Shown: positions 32,695 through 40,396 of the stretch, one piece after another
Layout of the letters: each line of letters opens with the position of its first letter
Numbering within the stretch: position 1 is the stretch's first letter
NCBI RefSeq assembly: GCF_014673495.1
Contig: NZ_CP051006.1
Coordinates: 744,001 to 808,000 of the forward strand
DNA from: Streptomyces griseofuscus
GTDB lineage: Bacteria > Actinomycetota > Actinomycetes > Streptomycetales > Streptomycetaceae
Direction: 5' to 3'
DNA length: 64,000 nt
Program-made: the position numbers and the translations under genes
Notes under the pieces: generated by a model
The model's database searches: none
What the model saw: only the letters and a program-made list of their open reading frames with translations
Told to the model about the DNA's origin: nothing

Positions 32695-32743
32695 GAGAAC
32701 ACGGTGCGGCGGTTCCCGAAGCGGGTACAGAGGGGCAGTCATG

Positions 32744-32762
32744 CTGGTGTAATGGCCACCAG
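32744..32762. promoter_or_regulatory. Inverted repeat between MFS and XRE genes
   Basis: CTGGTG-TAATGGC-CACCAG is a 6-bp inverted repeat in the 94-bp divergent gap, 27 bp before the XRE start. It is a candidate operator for that regulator. Confidence 0.45.
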
Positions 32763-32788
32763 GACAGGGCCGTTCGGGGGGTGCTTGG

Positions 32789-33631
32789 ATGACCGGCATG
32801 CAGCGTGAGCTACTTGCGGCGTTCCTGCGCTCCCGGCGCGAGGCGCTCTCCCCCGAGCGGGCGGGGCTGACCCCCGGACGGCGGCGCCGCACCCCGGGGC
32901 TGCGCCGCGAGGAGGTGGCGCAGCTCTCCGGGGTGAGCCTGACCTGGTACACCTGGCTGGAGCAGGGCCGGGACATCCGGGTGAGCCGGCAGGTCCTGGA
33001 GGCGCTCGCGCACACGCTCCAGTTGACCCCGGCCGAGCGGCGGCACCTGTTCACGCTGGCGGAGACGGCGTTGCCGGCCGAGCGTCCCGAGCCGGTCGCG
33101 GTGAGTCCGACCCTGCGCAAGCTGGTGGAGACCCTCGACCCGTTCCCGGCGCATCTGATCAACGACTGCTGGGACCTGCTGGCCGCGAACCGCGCCTACG
33201 CGTCGCTGGTCGGGGGTCTTGAGCAGTTGCCGCAGGAGGAACGCAACAGCATCTGGCTGCTGTTCACCCGGCCGCAGATGCAGTCCCTGCTGGTCGACTG
33301 GCAGCGTGAAGTCCGCGCCATCCTGGGCCAGTTCAGGATCTCGGTGGGCCGCAACCCCGACGATCCGCGGACCGCGGCCCTCATCGACACCCTGACCAGG
33401 TCCAGCGGCCAGTTCCGCGCGCTGTGGTCCGAGCACCCGGTGCAGGCGTTCCAGCCGACCCTCAAGCGCTTCAGCCATCCGACGGCCGGGCGGCTGGACC
33501 TCAACTACACGAAGCTGGACGTCACGGAGACGCCCGGTCAGCACCTGGTGGTGTTCATGCCGTCCTCGGAGGAGGACGAGCGGGCGCTGGCGCGCCTCGT
33601 CGAGGAGTCGGGGCAGGCGGCGCTGCTGTAG
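32789..33631 (+). CDS. XRE-family regulator with MmyB-like ligand domain
   Basis: A 280-residue regulator common in actinobacteria. The N-terminal HTH (RTPGLRREEVAQLSGVSLTW, YTWLEQGRDIRVSRQVLEAL) precedes an MmyB-like ligand-binding domain (about residues 105-275; PFPAHLINDCWDLLAANRAY, then HPTAGRLDLNYTKLDV), which in relatives binds fatty-acid-like or aromatic ligands. The start is ATG. Divergent from the DHA1 pump, which is usually the target in this arrangement. Confidence 0.95.
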   Translation: MTGMQRELLAAFLRSRREALSPERAGLTPGRRRRTPGLRREEVAQLSGVSLTWYTWLEQGRDIRVSRQVLEALAHTLQLTPAERRHLFTLAETALPAERPEPVAVSPTLRKLVETLDPFPAHLINDCWDLLAANRAYASLVGGLEQLPQEERNSIWLLFTRPQMQSLLVDWQREVRAILGQFRISVGRNPDDPRTAALIDTLTRSSGQFRALWSEHPVQAFQPTLKRFSHPTAGRLDLNYTKLDVTETPGQHLVVFMPSSEEDERALARLVEESGQAALL

Positions 33632-33755
33632 GGCGGACGGCGTTTCGTCCAAGGCGAGGCCCCGAGTGGTGAGTTGACGCCCGCCTCCCCTTTCCGTGCA
33701 CCTGTCTCCCCCCTCGGTACGTCCCCCTCCCGCACGCTCCTTCCCCTAAGAACTC

Positions 33756-34439
33756 CTAACGAAAAACCCCCTTGGTCTCTTCTGATTCCTCGTGTCCCGG
33801 TCCGGCGGCATAGGCCAGCGGGGGTGCGATTGCTTGGGCATCGGCTCCCTCGCCGACCCATAGCCCGATGAAGAGCGCGGCGGTCGCTTCCAGGAGTCCC
33901 GCTCGTTCGAGACCGCCTCCGACCACGGGCTCACAGCCGACCTGCCGCACCAACTGGTGTACGAGTGCGAGGGCCGTCTCGTCGTCTCCGCAGACCGGAA
34001 CGGCCAGTGGCCGCCCGTCGAAGACGGGTGGCGTCATGCGCCATACGTCCTCGTGGCAGAGATTGAACGCCTTGACCACATGAGTTCCCGGCGCCGCCGC
34101 GGCCAGTCGCTGTGCGGCCGAGAGGCCGCTCTGTGTCAGCAGCCGGAAGCCCGGACCGACCGGATTGGAACAGTCGAGCAGCACCTTGCCGTCCAGGACC
34201 GCCCGCAGTTCCCTCACCACACTCGCCCCCGCGCCGAAGGGCAGCGCGACCAGCACCACCTGACCGAACTCGGCCGCCGCACGCGGACTGGCCGGCTTCG
34301 CGCTGCCCCCGAGGCGCGTCGCGAGCCGCTCCGCCTTGCGCACGTCCCGCCCACCGATGACCACGTCGTGCCCGGCCCGCACCCAGTGGGTGGCGAGCGC
34401 GTCCGCCATGTTGCCCGTGCCCAGTACGCCGATTCTCAT
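33756..34439 (-). CDS. NADPH-dependent F420 reductase-like oxidoreductase
   Basis: A 227-residue Rossmann protein of the F420H2:NADP oxidoreductase-like family. The dinucleotide motif RIGVLGTGNMADALATHW is at the very N-terminus, NADP is suggested by VVIGGRDVRKAERLA, and VLLDCSNPVGPG and HVVKAFNLCHEDVWR match the family. It is similar in fold to the protein at 28839 but not a close duplicate. Divergent from the HxlR regulator with a 74-bp gap, the usual arrangement of a redox or electrophile-responsive HxlR and its target. Confidence 0.87.
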   Translation of the reverse strand: MRIGVLGTGNMADALATHWVRAGHDVVIGGRDVRKAERLATRLGGSAKPASPRAAAEFGQVVLVALPFGAGASVVRELRAVLDGKVLLDCSNPVGPGFRLLTQSGLSAAQRLAAAAPGTHVVKAFNLCHEDVWRMTPPVFDGRPLAVPVCGDDETALALVHQLVRQVGCEPVVGGGLERAGLLEATAALFIGLWVGEGADAQAIAPPLAYAAGPGHEESEETKGVFR

Positions 34440-34513
34440 CACGCATTCCCTCCCAGGACCTGCTTGGACCGTTCGCAACGACGCTAGAGGGCCCATCGGG
34501 CACCATTTGGTAC

Positions 34514-34888
34514 GTGACGACCGACACTTTCCTCGCCGACTGCCGTGCCCGCCTCGCTTTCGACCTCCTCTCCAACACCTGGAACGCCGTCGTGCTCTGG
34601 GCACTGAGCGACGGTCCCAGACGCCCGGTCGAACTACGCCGCCGGATCGGGGGAATCAGCTCGAAGGTCCTCACCCAGACGCTGCGGCGCTTGCAGTCCA
34701 ACGGACTGGTGGACCGGCAGGAACACCCCGGAGCGCCACCGCGCGTTGAGTACCGACTCACCGCCCTGGGAAGGACTTTGCTGGCACCCATCAACGCTGT
34801 CGGAGCATGGGCCTTCGAGCATGGCGATGAGCTCATGGCCGCCCAGGAAGCCGAATGCACCGCCACGATCCAGCCCTCCTCAGAGTGA
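34514..34888 (+). CDS. HxlR family transcriptional regulator
   Basis: A 124-residue winged-helix regulator of the HxlR/MarR-like group. It shows the family's W in NTWNAVVLWALSDGPRR, the recognition region IGGISSKVLTQTLRRLQSNG and wing-type sequence PPRVEYRLTALGR. A Cys near the N-terminus (TFLADCRAR) sits where redox-sensing members such as YodB and HypR have theirs. GTG 34514 is the only sensible start. The last three codons overlap the end of an IS5 remnant, so the C-terminus may have been changed by that insertion. Confidence 0.92.
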   Translation: MTTDTFLADCRARLAFDLLSNTWNAVVLWALSDGPRRPVELRRRIGGISSKVLTQTLRRLQSNGLVDRQEHPGAPPRVEYRLTALGRTLLAPINAVGAWAFEHGDELMAAQEAECTATIQPSSE

Positions 34889-35310
34889 GCGCGGGCGCCG
34901 CCGGCAGATCAGTGCACATCCAAGGGTGAGGAAGGCTTCGTGGACGTCGTCTCGGTCTCCCAGCGGATCCGCAGTCGGCGGAACCAGTGCGGATGGGCGA
35001 ACGCGCGCTCCACTGGCCAGCGTTGGGTGCCCGGGCCCGAACCGTGCTCGGTGCCGCGGCGGGCGATCAGCGGCTTCACGCCGAGGTCCCAGACCAGGCG
35101 GCGGTACTTGCCGTGGTCGTAGCCGCGGTCGCCCAGGACCACGTCCGGGCGGCGCCGGGGCCGGCCGCGCTTGCCACGTACCGGCGGCACGGCTTGGAGG
35201 AGCGGGGTCAGCTGGGTGGCGTCGTTGCGGTTGCCGCCGGTCAAGGTGGCGGCGAGCGGTATGCCGGTGGCGTCAGTGATCAGGTGATGCTTGCTGCCGT
35301 CCTGCCCCGG
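34880..35310 (-). pseudogene. IS5-family transposase remnant, truncated and frameshifted
   Basis: C-terminal part of a DDE transposase of the IS5 family. It reads GQDGSKHHLITDATG, VVLGDRGYDHGKYRRLVWDL (catalytic Asp), ARRGTEHGSG and WPVERAFAHPHWFRRLRIRW (catalytic Glu), all typical. After RIRWE the zero frame turns to nonsense and ends at 34909, while the adjacent frame continues with DVHEAFLTLGCALICRRR to a stop at 34880, showing a one-base frameshift. The N-terminal half is missing; an in-frame stop lies at 35313-35311. It cannot encode an active transposase. Confidence 0.88.
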
Positions 35311-35752
35311 TCAACAGGGCCGCCCGCATGGGCGACGGCGGCCAGTTCGGTGGTGCCGAGGCGGCGGCTGCCGCAGATGGCTGCCGAGGACCGGGCCGCC
35401 TTCGCGCTGCCCCTGTTCGCGGTGACCGCGTTGCCGGACCGGATGCGCCTGGCCGGGCGGGCGTTCGCCGCGGTCGCCGCGGTCGCCGCGGTCGCCGCGG
35501 TCGCCGACATCCTCGCCCCGCTCGTGCAGCGGTTTCTACGATCTGGTGCTCGCCTTCGGGGTGAGCCGGGTCGCGCACGTGCTCGCCCTGCACCGGCTGG
35601 TCGCAGCCCTGAGACTGTTCATCGGCGAGGCCATCCGCCCCTGCCGGGCGGTCTGTCCCAACTCCGGCCCCCCGCGCGGCGCCTGGGCGAAAGAGCCGTG
35701 GGCGCTCCGCGCGCGGGTGTCCGGACCCGTACCCGGACCGGTGCTCCGGCGG
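35311..35752 (+). pseudogene. Degraded coding remnant with shifted frames
   Basis: Not recognised. Coding-like sequence runs on the plus strand from about 35378 (AAEDRAAFALPLFAVTALPD) through an Ala-Val repeat to ADILAPLVQR, where one base must be skipped to continue FYDLVLAFGVSRVAHVLALH to about 35640. No intact start-to-stop frame covers both parts. It abuts the broken end of the IS5 remnant, so it is probably what remains of a gene disrupted by that element. Confidence 0.4.
35467..35502. repeat. Four tandem 9-bp repeats (GCCGCGGTC)
   Basis: GCCGCGGTC is repeated exactly four times (35467-35475, 35476-35484, 35485-35493, 35494-35502), adding Ala-Ala-Val triplets to the decayed frame. It is a slippage-prone microsatellite. 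Confidence 0.9.
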
Positions 35753-36133
35753 TCAGATCTGCCAGGAGCGGAGCCGGTCGGCGGCCCCGTACACGTCCGC
35801 CTTGCCGGAGATCAGATCGCGGGCGAGGTCCACCAGCGCGCCGTACGGCGGGTCGATGCCGGCGCCGCTGACGAACATGTAGGCGACCGCGGTGGCGCAG
35901 GCGAAGCGGGCGTTGGCCGCGGGCAGCGGCTTGAGCAGGGCGAGGGTGTGCAGCAGCGCGGCGGCCCGCCAGGCGGGGTCGGAGTCCACGCCGAGCCGGG
36001 GCGGGTCGACCCGGTGCCGGGCGACGGCGGCGACCAGAGCGGAGAAGTCGTCGACCGTGGGCTGCTCGGGCAGGACCTCTTCATGCCGCTGGAGCAGCCA
36101 CGGGACATCGATATGGATGACGGGCGGCATCAC
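35753..36133 (-). CDS. Fic/Doc-like toxin component with degenerate active site
   Basis: A 126-residue small helical protein in the position and size of a Doc-type Fic toxin. HIDVPWLLQRHEEVLPEQP and the closing VYGAADRLRSWQI are as in Doc-like proteins. The catalytic HPFx(D/E)GN(G/K)R loop reads KPLPAANAR, so the catalytic His, Asp and Lys are gone and only N and R remain. It should not transfer AMP or phosphate in the usual way. GTG 36133 directly follows the antitoxin stop, with GAGG eight bases upstream; ATG 36130 is possible. Confidence 0.72.
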   Translation of the reverse strand: MMPPVIHIDVPWLLQRHEEVLPEQPTVDDFSALVAAVARHRVDPPRLGVDSDPAWRAAALLHTLALLKPLPAANARFACATAVAYMFVSGAGIDPPYGALVDLARDLISGKADVYGAADRLRSWQI

Positions 36134-36373
36134 TCAGGCGGCCTCGCCCCGTGCGGGCGGCTCGTCCTCGGGGAACGCGGCGGCGAATTCCTCGGCGTGC
36201 GTGGTGAAGAAGCTGCGGAACGCCGCGGCGCCCTCCTTCAGCGCCCGGTGCCGGGCGATGTCGGCGGCGGCGGCCTCGCGGACGAGGGCCTTCATCGACG
36301 TACCGCGCTCCTTGGCGATCTGCCGCAGGTCCTCTAGTTCCCGGTCACTGAACTCCACGTTGAGAGCTGGCAT
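36134..36373 (-). CDS. Ribbon-helix-helix antitoxin
   Basis: A 79-residue antitoxin-like protein. The N-terminal MPALNVEFSDRELEDLRQIA followed by ERGTSMKALVREAAA is a ribbon-helix-helix DNA-binding domain, and an acidic Pro-rich C-terminal tail (FPEDEPPARGEAA) would contact the toxin. It precedes the Doc-like gene without spacing, as in autoregulated toxin-antitoxin operons. A CGGTACCG palindrome lies 12 bp upstream of the start. Confidence 0.82.
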   Translation of the reverse strand: MPALNVEFSDRELEDLRQIAKERGTSMKALVREAAAADIARHRALKEGAAAFRSFFTTHAEEFAAAFPEDEPPARGEAA

Positions 36374-36568
36374 GGACCAAACGGTACCGCTCGGGTACTC
36401 ACCAGTAAATTCCCGCAGGTCACGTCATCCCGGCCGCGGTACCGGTGGTGGCCCAGGGGCGCCCGAGAGCCGTGTCCGTTTCCCGCCGGTCCCACGGCGT
36501 CCGGCGGCGCAGACTCGGCACGGACGACGGTTCGAGCAAGCCCCGGACCTTTCGAGGAGGCACCGCAC

Positions 36569-37291
36569 ATGGAGTTCACCCCGGCCGAGGGCCGCCGCCG
36601 GGTGGCCGGCACGGACTGGGCCGCGCTCGCGGCCGAGCTGGACGACGTCGGCTGCGCCGCCACGGGGCCGCTGCTGACACCCGCCGAGTGCGCGGGGCTG
36701 GCCGGCCTGTACGACCGCCCGGACCTGTTCCGCACCACGGTCGACCTGGCCCGGCACCGCTTCGGCTCCGGCACCTACCGCTACTTCACCCACGATCTGC
36801 CCGCCCCGGTGGCCGCGCTGCGCGGCGCGCTCTACCCGCGGCTGCTCCCCCTCGCCCGCGACTGGGCGGCGCGCCTGGGCCGCCCGGCGCCCTGGCCTGA
36901 CACCCTGGAGGAATGGCTGGCCCGCTGCCACGCCGCGGGCCAGGACCGCTCGGCGCAGATCCTGCTCCGCTACGGCCCCGGCGACTGGAACGCCCTGCAC
37001 CGGGACGTCTTCGGGGACCTGGTCTTCCCGCTCCAGGTGGTGGTCGCCCTGGACGTGTACGGCGCGGACTACACCGGCGGCGAGTTCCTGATGGTCGAGC
37101 AGCGCCCGCGCGCCCAGTCCCGGGGCACCTCGACCGCGCTGCGCCAGGGTCATGGCCTGGTCTTCACGACCCGGGACCGCCCGGTGCGCTCCCGCCGCGG
37201 CTGGTCGGCCGGCGCGCTGCGGCACGGGGTGAGCACCGTACGATCCGGACGGCGGCGGACGCTGGGGCTGGTGTTCCACGACGCGAGCTGA
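36569..37291 (+). CDS. 2-oxoglutarate/Fe(II) oxygenase-like protein
   Basis: A 240-residue double-stranded beta-helix oxygenase. The metal triad is suggested by H and D in NALHRDVFGDLVFPLQ and the distal His in LRHGVSTVRSG, with the 2-oxoglutarate-binding Arg in SGRRRTLGLVFHD. The N-terminal helix AALAAELDDVGCAATGPLL and TYRYFTHDLP fit relatives that act on small molecules or proteins; the substrate is unknown. The start ATG has GAGGAGG eight bases upstream. Monocistronic between the toxin-antitoxin pair and the phosphatase gene. Confidence 0.85.
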   Translation: MEFTPAEGRRRVAGTDWAALAAELDDVGCAATGPLLTPAECAGLAGLYDRPDLFRTTVDLARHRFGSGTYRYFTHDLPAPVAALRGALYPRLLPLARDWAARLGRPAPWPDTLEEWLARCHAAGQDRSAQILLRYGPGDWNALHRDVFGDLVFPLQVVVALDVYGADYTGGEFLMVEQRPRAQSRGTSTALRQGHGLVFTTRDRPVRSRRGWSAGALRHGVSTVRSGRRRTLGLVFHDAS

Positions 37292-37415
37292 TCACCGCAC
37301 ACCACAGGTACCGGCCCCTGGGAGGCCCGGCGTCCGCCGGTGTGCGGGAAGCACTAGGCTGGGGCGCGAGGGGTGCCACCTGTTCACTGTGAGTGTGCGC
37401 TTGGGAGCGGCGACG

Positions 37416-39815
37416 ATGAGCCGGGTCTATCCGTTCGACGAGGCGGCGACGGCCCGAGCTGTCATCGATGACGACGGAACGCTGGTGGAGTGGAACGAGG
37501 GCGCGCGGCGCCTGCTCGGCCACCCCGCCGACGCGGTCGTGGGCCGCCCCGCCGCACAACTGCTCCTCGGGCCCGCCCCCACCCTGCCCCGGGGCTCCCG
37601 CTGGCACGGCACGCTCACCGTGCGCCACCTCGACGGCCGCAGCGTCGACCTCTGGCTGCTGGCCCGGTACAGCCCTTCGCCCGACGGCGCGGGGAACCGG
37701 TGGATCCTGGTCACCCCGGTGCCTCGCGCGGAGCCGCCCGGCGCCGACGATCCGCTGGGCGACGCGGGCCTGATCCAGTCGCCGTGCGCGATCGCGGTGT
37801 ACGACGAGGAGCTGCGGCTGCGCCGGATGAACAACGCCATGTCCGTGGTCTCCGGGCTGCCGGAGGACCACGCGCGGGGGCTGCGGTTCACGGAGCTGGT
37901 CGACGGTCCGCAGAGCGAGGAACTGGCGCAGGGCATGCGCGAGGTGCTGGCCACCGGCCACCCGCTGGACGTGCGGACCTTCATGCGGGCCGGCGGCGAG
38001 AGCGGGGCGCACGCCTGGCTCGCCCGGATGGCGCCGGTGCACGACCGCGCGGGCCGGGTGCGGGGCGTGTGCCTGGCCGCGCACGACGTCAGCGACAGCC
38101 ACCGGGCCCGGCAGCGCCTCCAGCTGGTCAACGAGGCGAGCATGCGCATCGGCACCACCCTCGACGTCACCCGGACGGCGCAGGAGCTGGCCGACATGTG
38201 CGTCCCCGCGCTCGCCGACTTCGTCACCGTCGATCTGCTGGACCCCGAGGAGTACGGCGGTGAGCCCCCGGCCCGTGTCGCCACCCCGGTGACCCTGCGG
38301 CGGGCCGCCCACCGTTCGGTCCTGGACGGGGTGCCGGAGGCGGTGATGGAGCCGGGGCAGACCGAGCGCTATCCGGGCGGCTCCCCGCAGGCGGACTCGC
38401 TGACCGCGGGCCGCACGCTTGTCTTCTCCAGGACAGCGGGCGGCACCAACCCCTGGATGAACTGGAACAGCGCCCGCACCCGGCAGGTGGGGCGCTTCGG
38501 CATCCACTCCACGATGTCGGTCCCGGTGCGGGCCCGCGGCCTCACCCTGGGCGTCGCGGTCTTCATACGGCACCGCCGCCCGGACAGCTTCGACGCCGAC
38601 GACCGGATGCTGGCCGAGGAGATCACCGCCCGGGCCGCGGTCTGCATCGACAACGCCCGGCGCTACTCGCGCGAGCGGGAGACCGCCCTCGCCCTGCAAC
38701 GCAGCCTGCTGCCCCGCACCTTGCCGCGCACGGCCGCGCTGGAGGCGTCCTCCCGGTACCTGCCGGCGGCACGCGCGGGGGTGGGCGGCGACTGGTTCGA
38801 CGTGATCCCGCTGTCGGGGCTGCGGGTCGCGATGGTCGTCGGGGACGTGGTCGGGCACGGCGTCCAGGCCTCGGCCGCCATGGGCCGGATGCGCACCGCC
38901 GTACGCACCCTCGCGGACATCGACCTCGCCCCGGACGAACTGCTCACGCACCTGGACGACCTGGTGATGCGGCTCGCCGAGGAGACCGGCCGGGACGGCA
39001 GCACCGGCGAGGTCGGCTCGACCTGTCTGTACGCGGTCTACGACCCCGTGTCGCGGCGCTGCACGCTGGCCCGCGCGGGGCATCCGCCGCCCGTCGTGCT
39101 GCCGCCGGGCGGCCGCCCGCACCAGCTGGACCTGCCCGCGGGCCCGCCGCTGGGCCTCGGCGGCCTGCCGTTCGAGTCCGCCGAGGTGGAGCTGGCGGAG
39201 GGCACGGTGCTCGCGCTGTACACGGACGGGCTGGTCAAGTCCCGGGACCCGGACGGGGACGCCGGGCGCGCGATGCTCTTCGAGGCGCTGACCGCGGGCG
39301 GCGGCTCGCTGGACCTGTCCTGCGACCGGATCCTGCACACCCTGCTGCCGTCCGGCGGCGCCGCCGACGACGTGGCGCTGCTGCTCGCCCGCACCCAGGG
39401 ACTGCCCGCCTCGCAGGTGGTGACCTGGGACATCCCGGCGGACCCGGCGCTGGTCGCGCCGATCCGCAAGCAGGTGGTGGAGCAGCTGGACGTATGGGGG
39501 CTGAGCGAGGCGTCGTTCACGGCGGAGCTGGTGGTCAGCGAGCTGGTCACCAACGCCATCCGCTACGGCGCCCATCCGATCCGGCTCCGGCTGATCCATG
39601 ACGCGGCCACGCTGATCTGCGAGGTCTCCGACACCAGCCACACCGCCCCGCATCTGCGCCGGGCCAAGACCTTCGACGAGGGCGGCCGGGGGCTGCTGCT
39701 GGTCGCCCAGCTCACCCAGCGCTGGGGCAGCCGGCACACCGGGGACGGCAAGACGATCTGGGCGGAGCTGCCGCTGTTCGAGGAGGACGACCAGCCGCCG
39801 GTCAGGGGCTCGTGA
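37416..39815 (+). CDS. PAS-PAS-GAF-PP2C-HATPase signalling phosphatase
   Basis: A 799-residue multidomain regulator of the partner-switching type. Order: two PAS domains (ARAVIDDDGTLVEWNEGARR, about 10-110; SPCAIAVYDEELRLRRMNNA, about 120-235), a GAF domain (about 250-420), SpoIIE/PP2C phosphatase (GVGGDWFDVIPL, MVVGDVVGHG, DDVALLLA; about 430-660) and a C-terminal anti-sigma-type HATPase (SELVTNAIRYGAHP, DEGGRGLLLVAQLT; about 670-790). One protein thus holds opposing phosphatase and kinase-like domains. ATG 37416 has GGGAGCGG nearby; GTG 37389 lacks a site. Its 3' end overlaps the convergent ECF sigma gene by 14 bp. Confidence 0.95.
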   Translation: MSRVYPFDEAATARAVIDDDGTLVEWNEGARRLLGHPADAVVGRPAAQLLLGPAPTLPRGSRWHGTLTVRHLDGRSVDLWLLARYSPSPDGAGNRWILVTPVPRAEPPGADDPLGDAGLIQSPCAIAVYDEELRLRRMNNAMSVVSGLPEDHARGLRFTELVDGPQSEELAQGMREVLATGHPLDVRTFMRAGGESGAHAWLARMAPVHDRAGRVRGVCLAAHDVSDSHRARQRLQLVNEASMRIGTTLDVTRTAQELADMCVPALADFVTVDLLDPEEYGGEPPARVATPVTLRRAAHRSVLDGVPEAVMEPGQTERYPGGSPQADSLTAGRTLVFSRTAGGTNPWMNWNSARTRQVGRFGIHSTMSVPVRARGLTLGVAVFIRHRRPDSFDADDRMLAEEITARAAVCIDNARRYSRERETALALQRSLLPRTLPRTAALEASSRYLPAARAGVGGDWFDVIPLSGLRVAMVVGDVVGHGVQASAAMGRMRTAVRTLADIDLAPDELLTHLDDLVMRLAEETGRDGSTGEVGSTCLYAVYDPVSRRCTLARAGHPPPVVLPPGGRPHQLDLPAGPPLGLGGLPFESAEVELAEGTVLALYTDGLVKSRDPDGDAGRAMLFEALTAGGGSLDLSCDRILHTLLPSGGAADDVALLLARTQGLPASQVVTWDIPADPALVAPIRKQVVEQLDVWGLSEASFTAELVVSELVTNAIRYGAHPIRLRLIHDAATLICEVSDTSHTAPHLRRAKTFDEGGRGLLLVAQLTQRWGSRHTGDGKTIWAELPLFEEDDQPPVRGS

Positions 39816-40350
39816 GCCAGGGCCGTACCTGTCTGCGGGCCTCGTGCAGCCGGGACTTGAAGGTGCCGAGGGGGATGCCGACGCGTTCGGCGGCCTCGGC
39901 GTAGTCGAGCTGGCAGATGTCCCGGTAGACCAGCGGCGCGACCAGTTGCGGATGCTCGCGCTCCAGCCGCTCCAGCGCCTCCAGCAGGTCCACCCGGGAG
40001 CCGGCGATGACGCTGGTGGTGCGCGGGTCGACGGCGTGCGCCGGCTCGATGACGACGGGCTGCTCGGCGGCCCGCCGCTTCAGCTCGCGGTACTTCTGCC
40101 GGCAACAGTTGGCGACCACGGTGTACAGCCAGGTGCTGAAGCGGCTGCGGCCCTCGAAGGCGCCGATGCGCCGGGCCACTTGGAGCAGTACGTCCTGGGC
40201 CGCCTCCTCGGCGTCCTCCCGGCAGGGCAGGAAGCGCCCGCAGCGGCGGACGACATCGGGCCGCAGCTCGGTCAGCAGCCGGTCCAGGGCCGCCGGGTCC
40301 CCGGCGGCGGCATGCCGGGCGAGTTCCTCCACCGGCGCCTCGTCCCGCAC
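39802..40350 (-). CDS. ECF-type RNA polymerase sigma factor
   Basis: A 182-residue extracytoplasmic-function sigma-70. Region 2 is clear (CREDAEEAAQDVLLQVARRI, then FSTWLYTVVANCCRQKYREL for -10 recognition), and region 4 reads LDYAEAAERVGIPLGTFKSR for -35 binding. There is no adjacent anti-sigma gene. GTG 40350 has GGGGAG six bases upstream. Divergent from the Ser/Thr kinase gene with only 46 bp between starts, which suggests joint regulation. Confidence 0.93.
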   Translation of the reverse strand: MRDEAPVEELARHAAAGDPAALDRLLTELRPDVVRRCGRFLPCREDAEEAAQDVLLQVARRIGAFEGRSRFSTWLYTVVANCCRQKYRELKRRAAEQPVVIEPAHAVDPRTTSVIAGSRVDLLEALERLEREHPQLVAPLVYRDICQLDYAEAAERVGIPLGTFKSRLHEARRQVRPWLTSP

Positions 40351-40396
40351 GTCACGCTCCCCTTCGGGTCGATCTCAGGGCAGGCATGATAGTCGT

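Noticed and set aside
35467..35502. Tandem 9-bp repeats as a CRISPR or origin iteron array
   Set aside because: The units are contiguous without spacers and lie in a decayed coding frame, so they are a slippage microsatellite.
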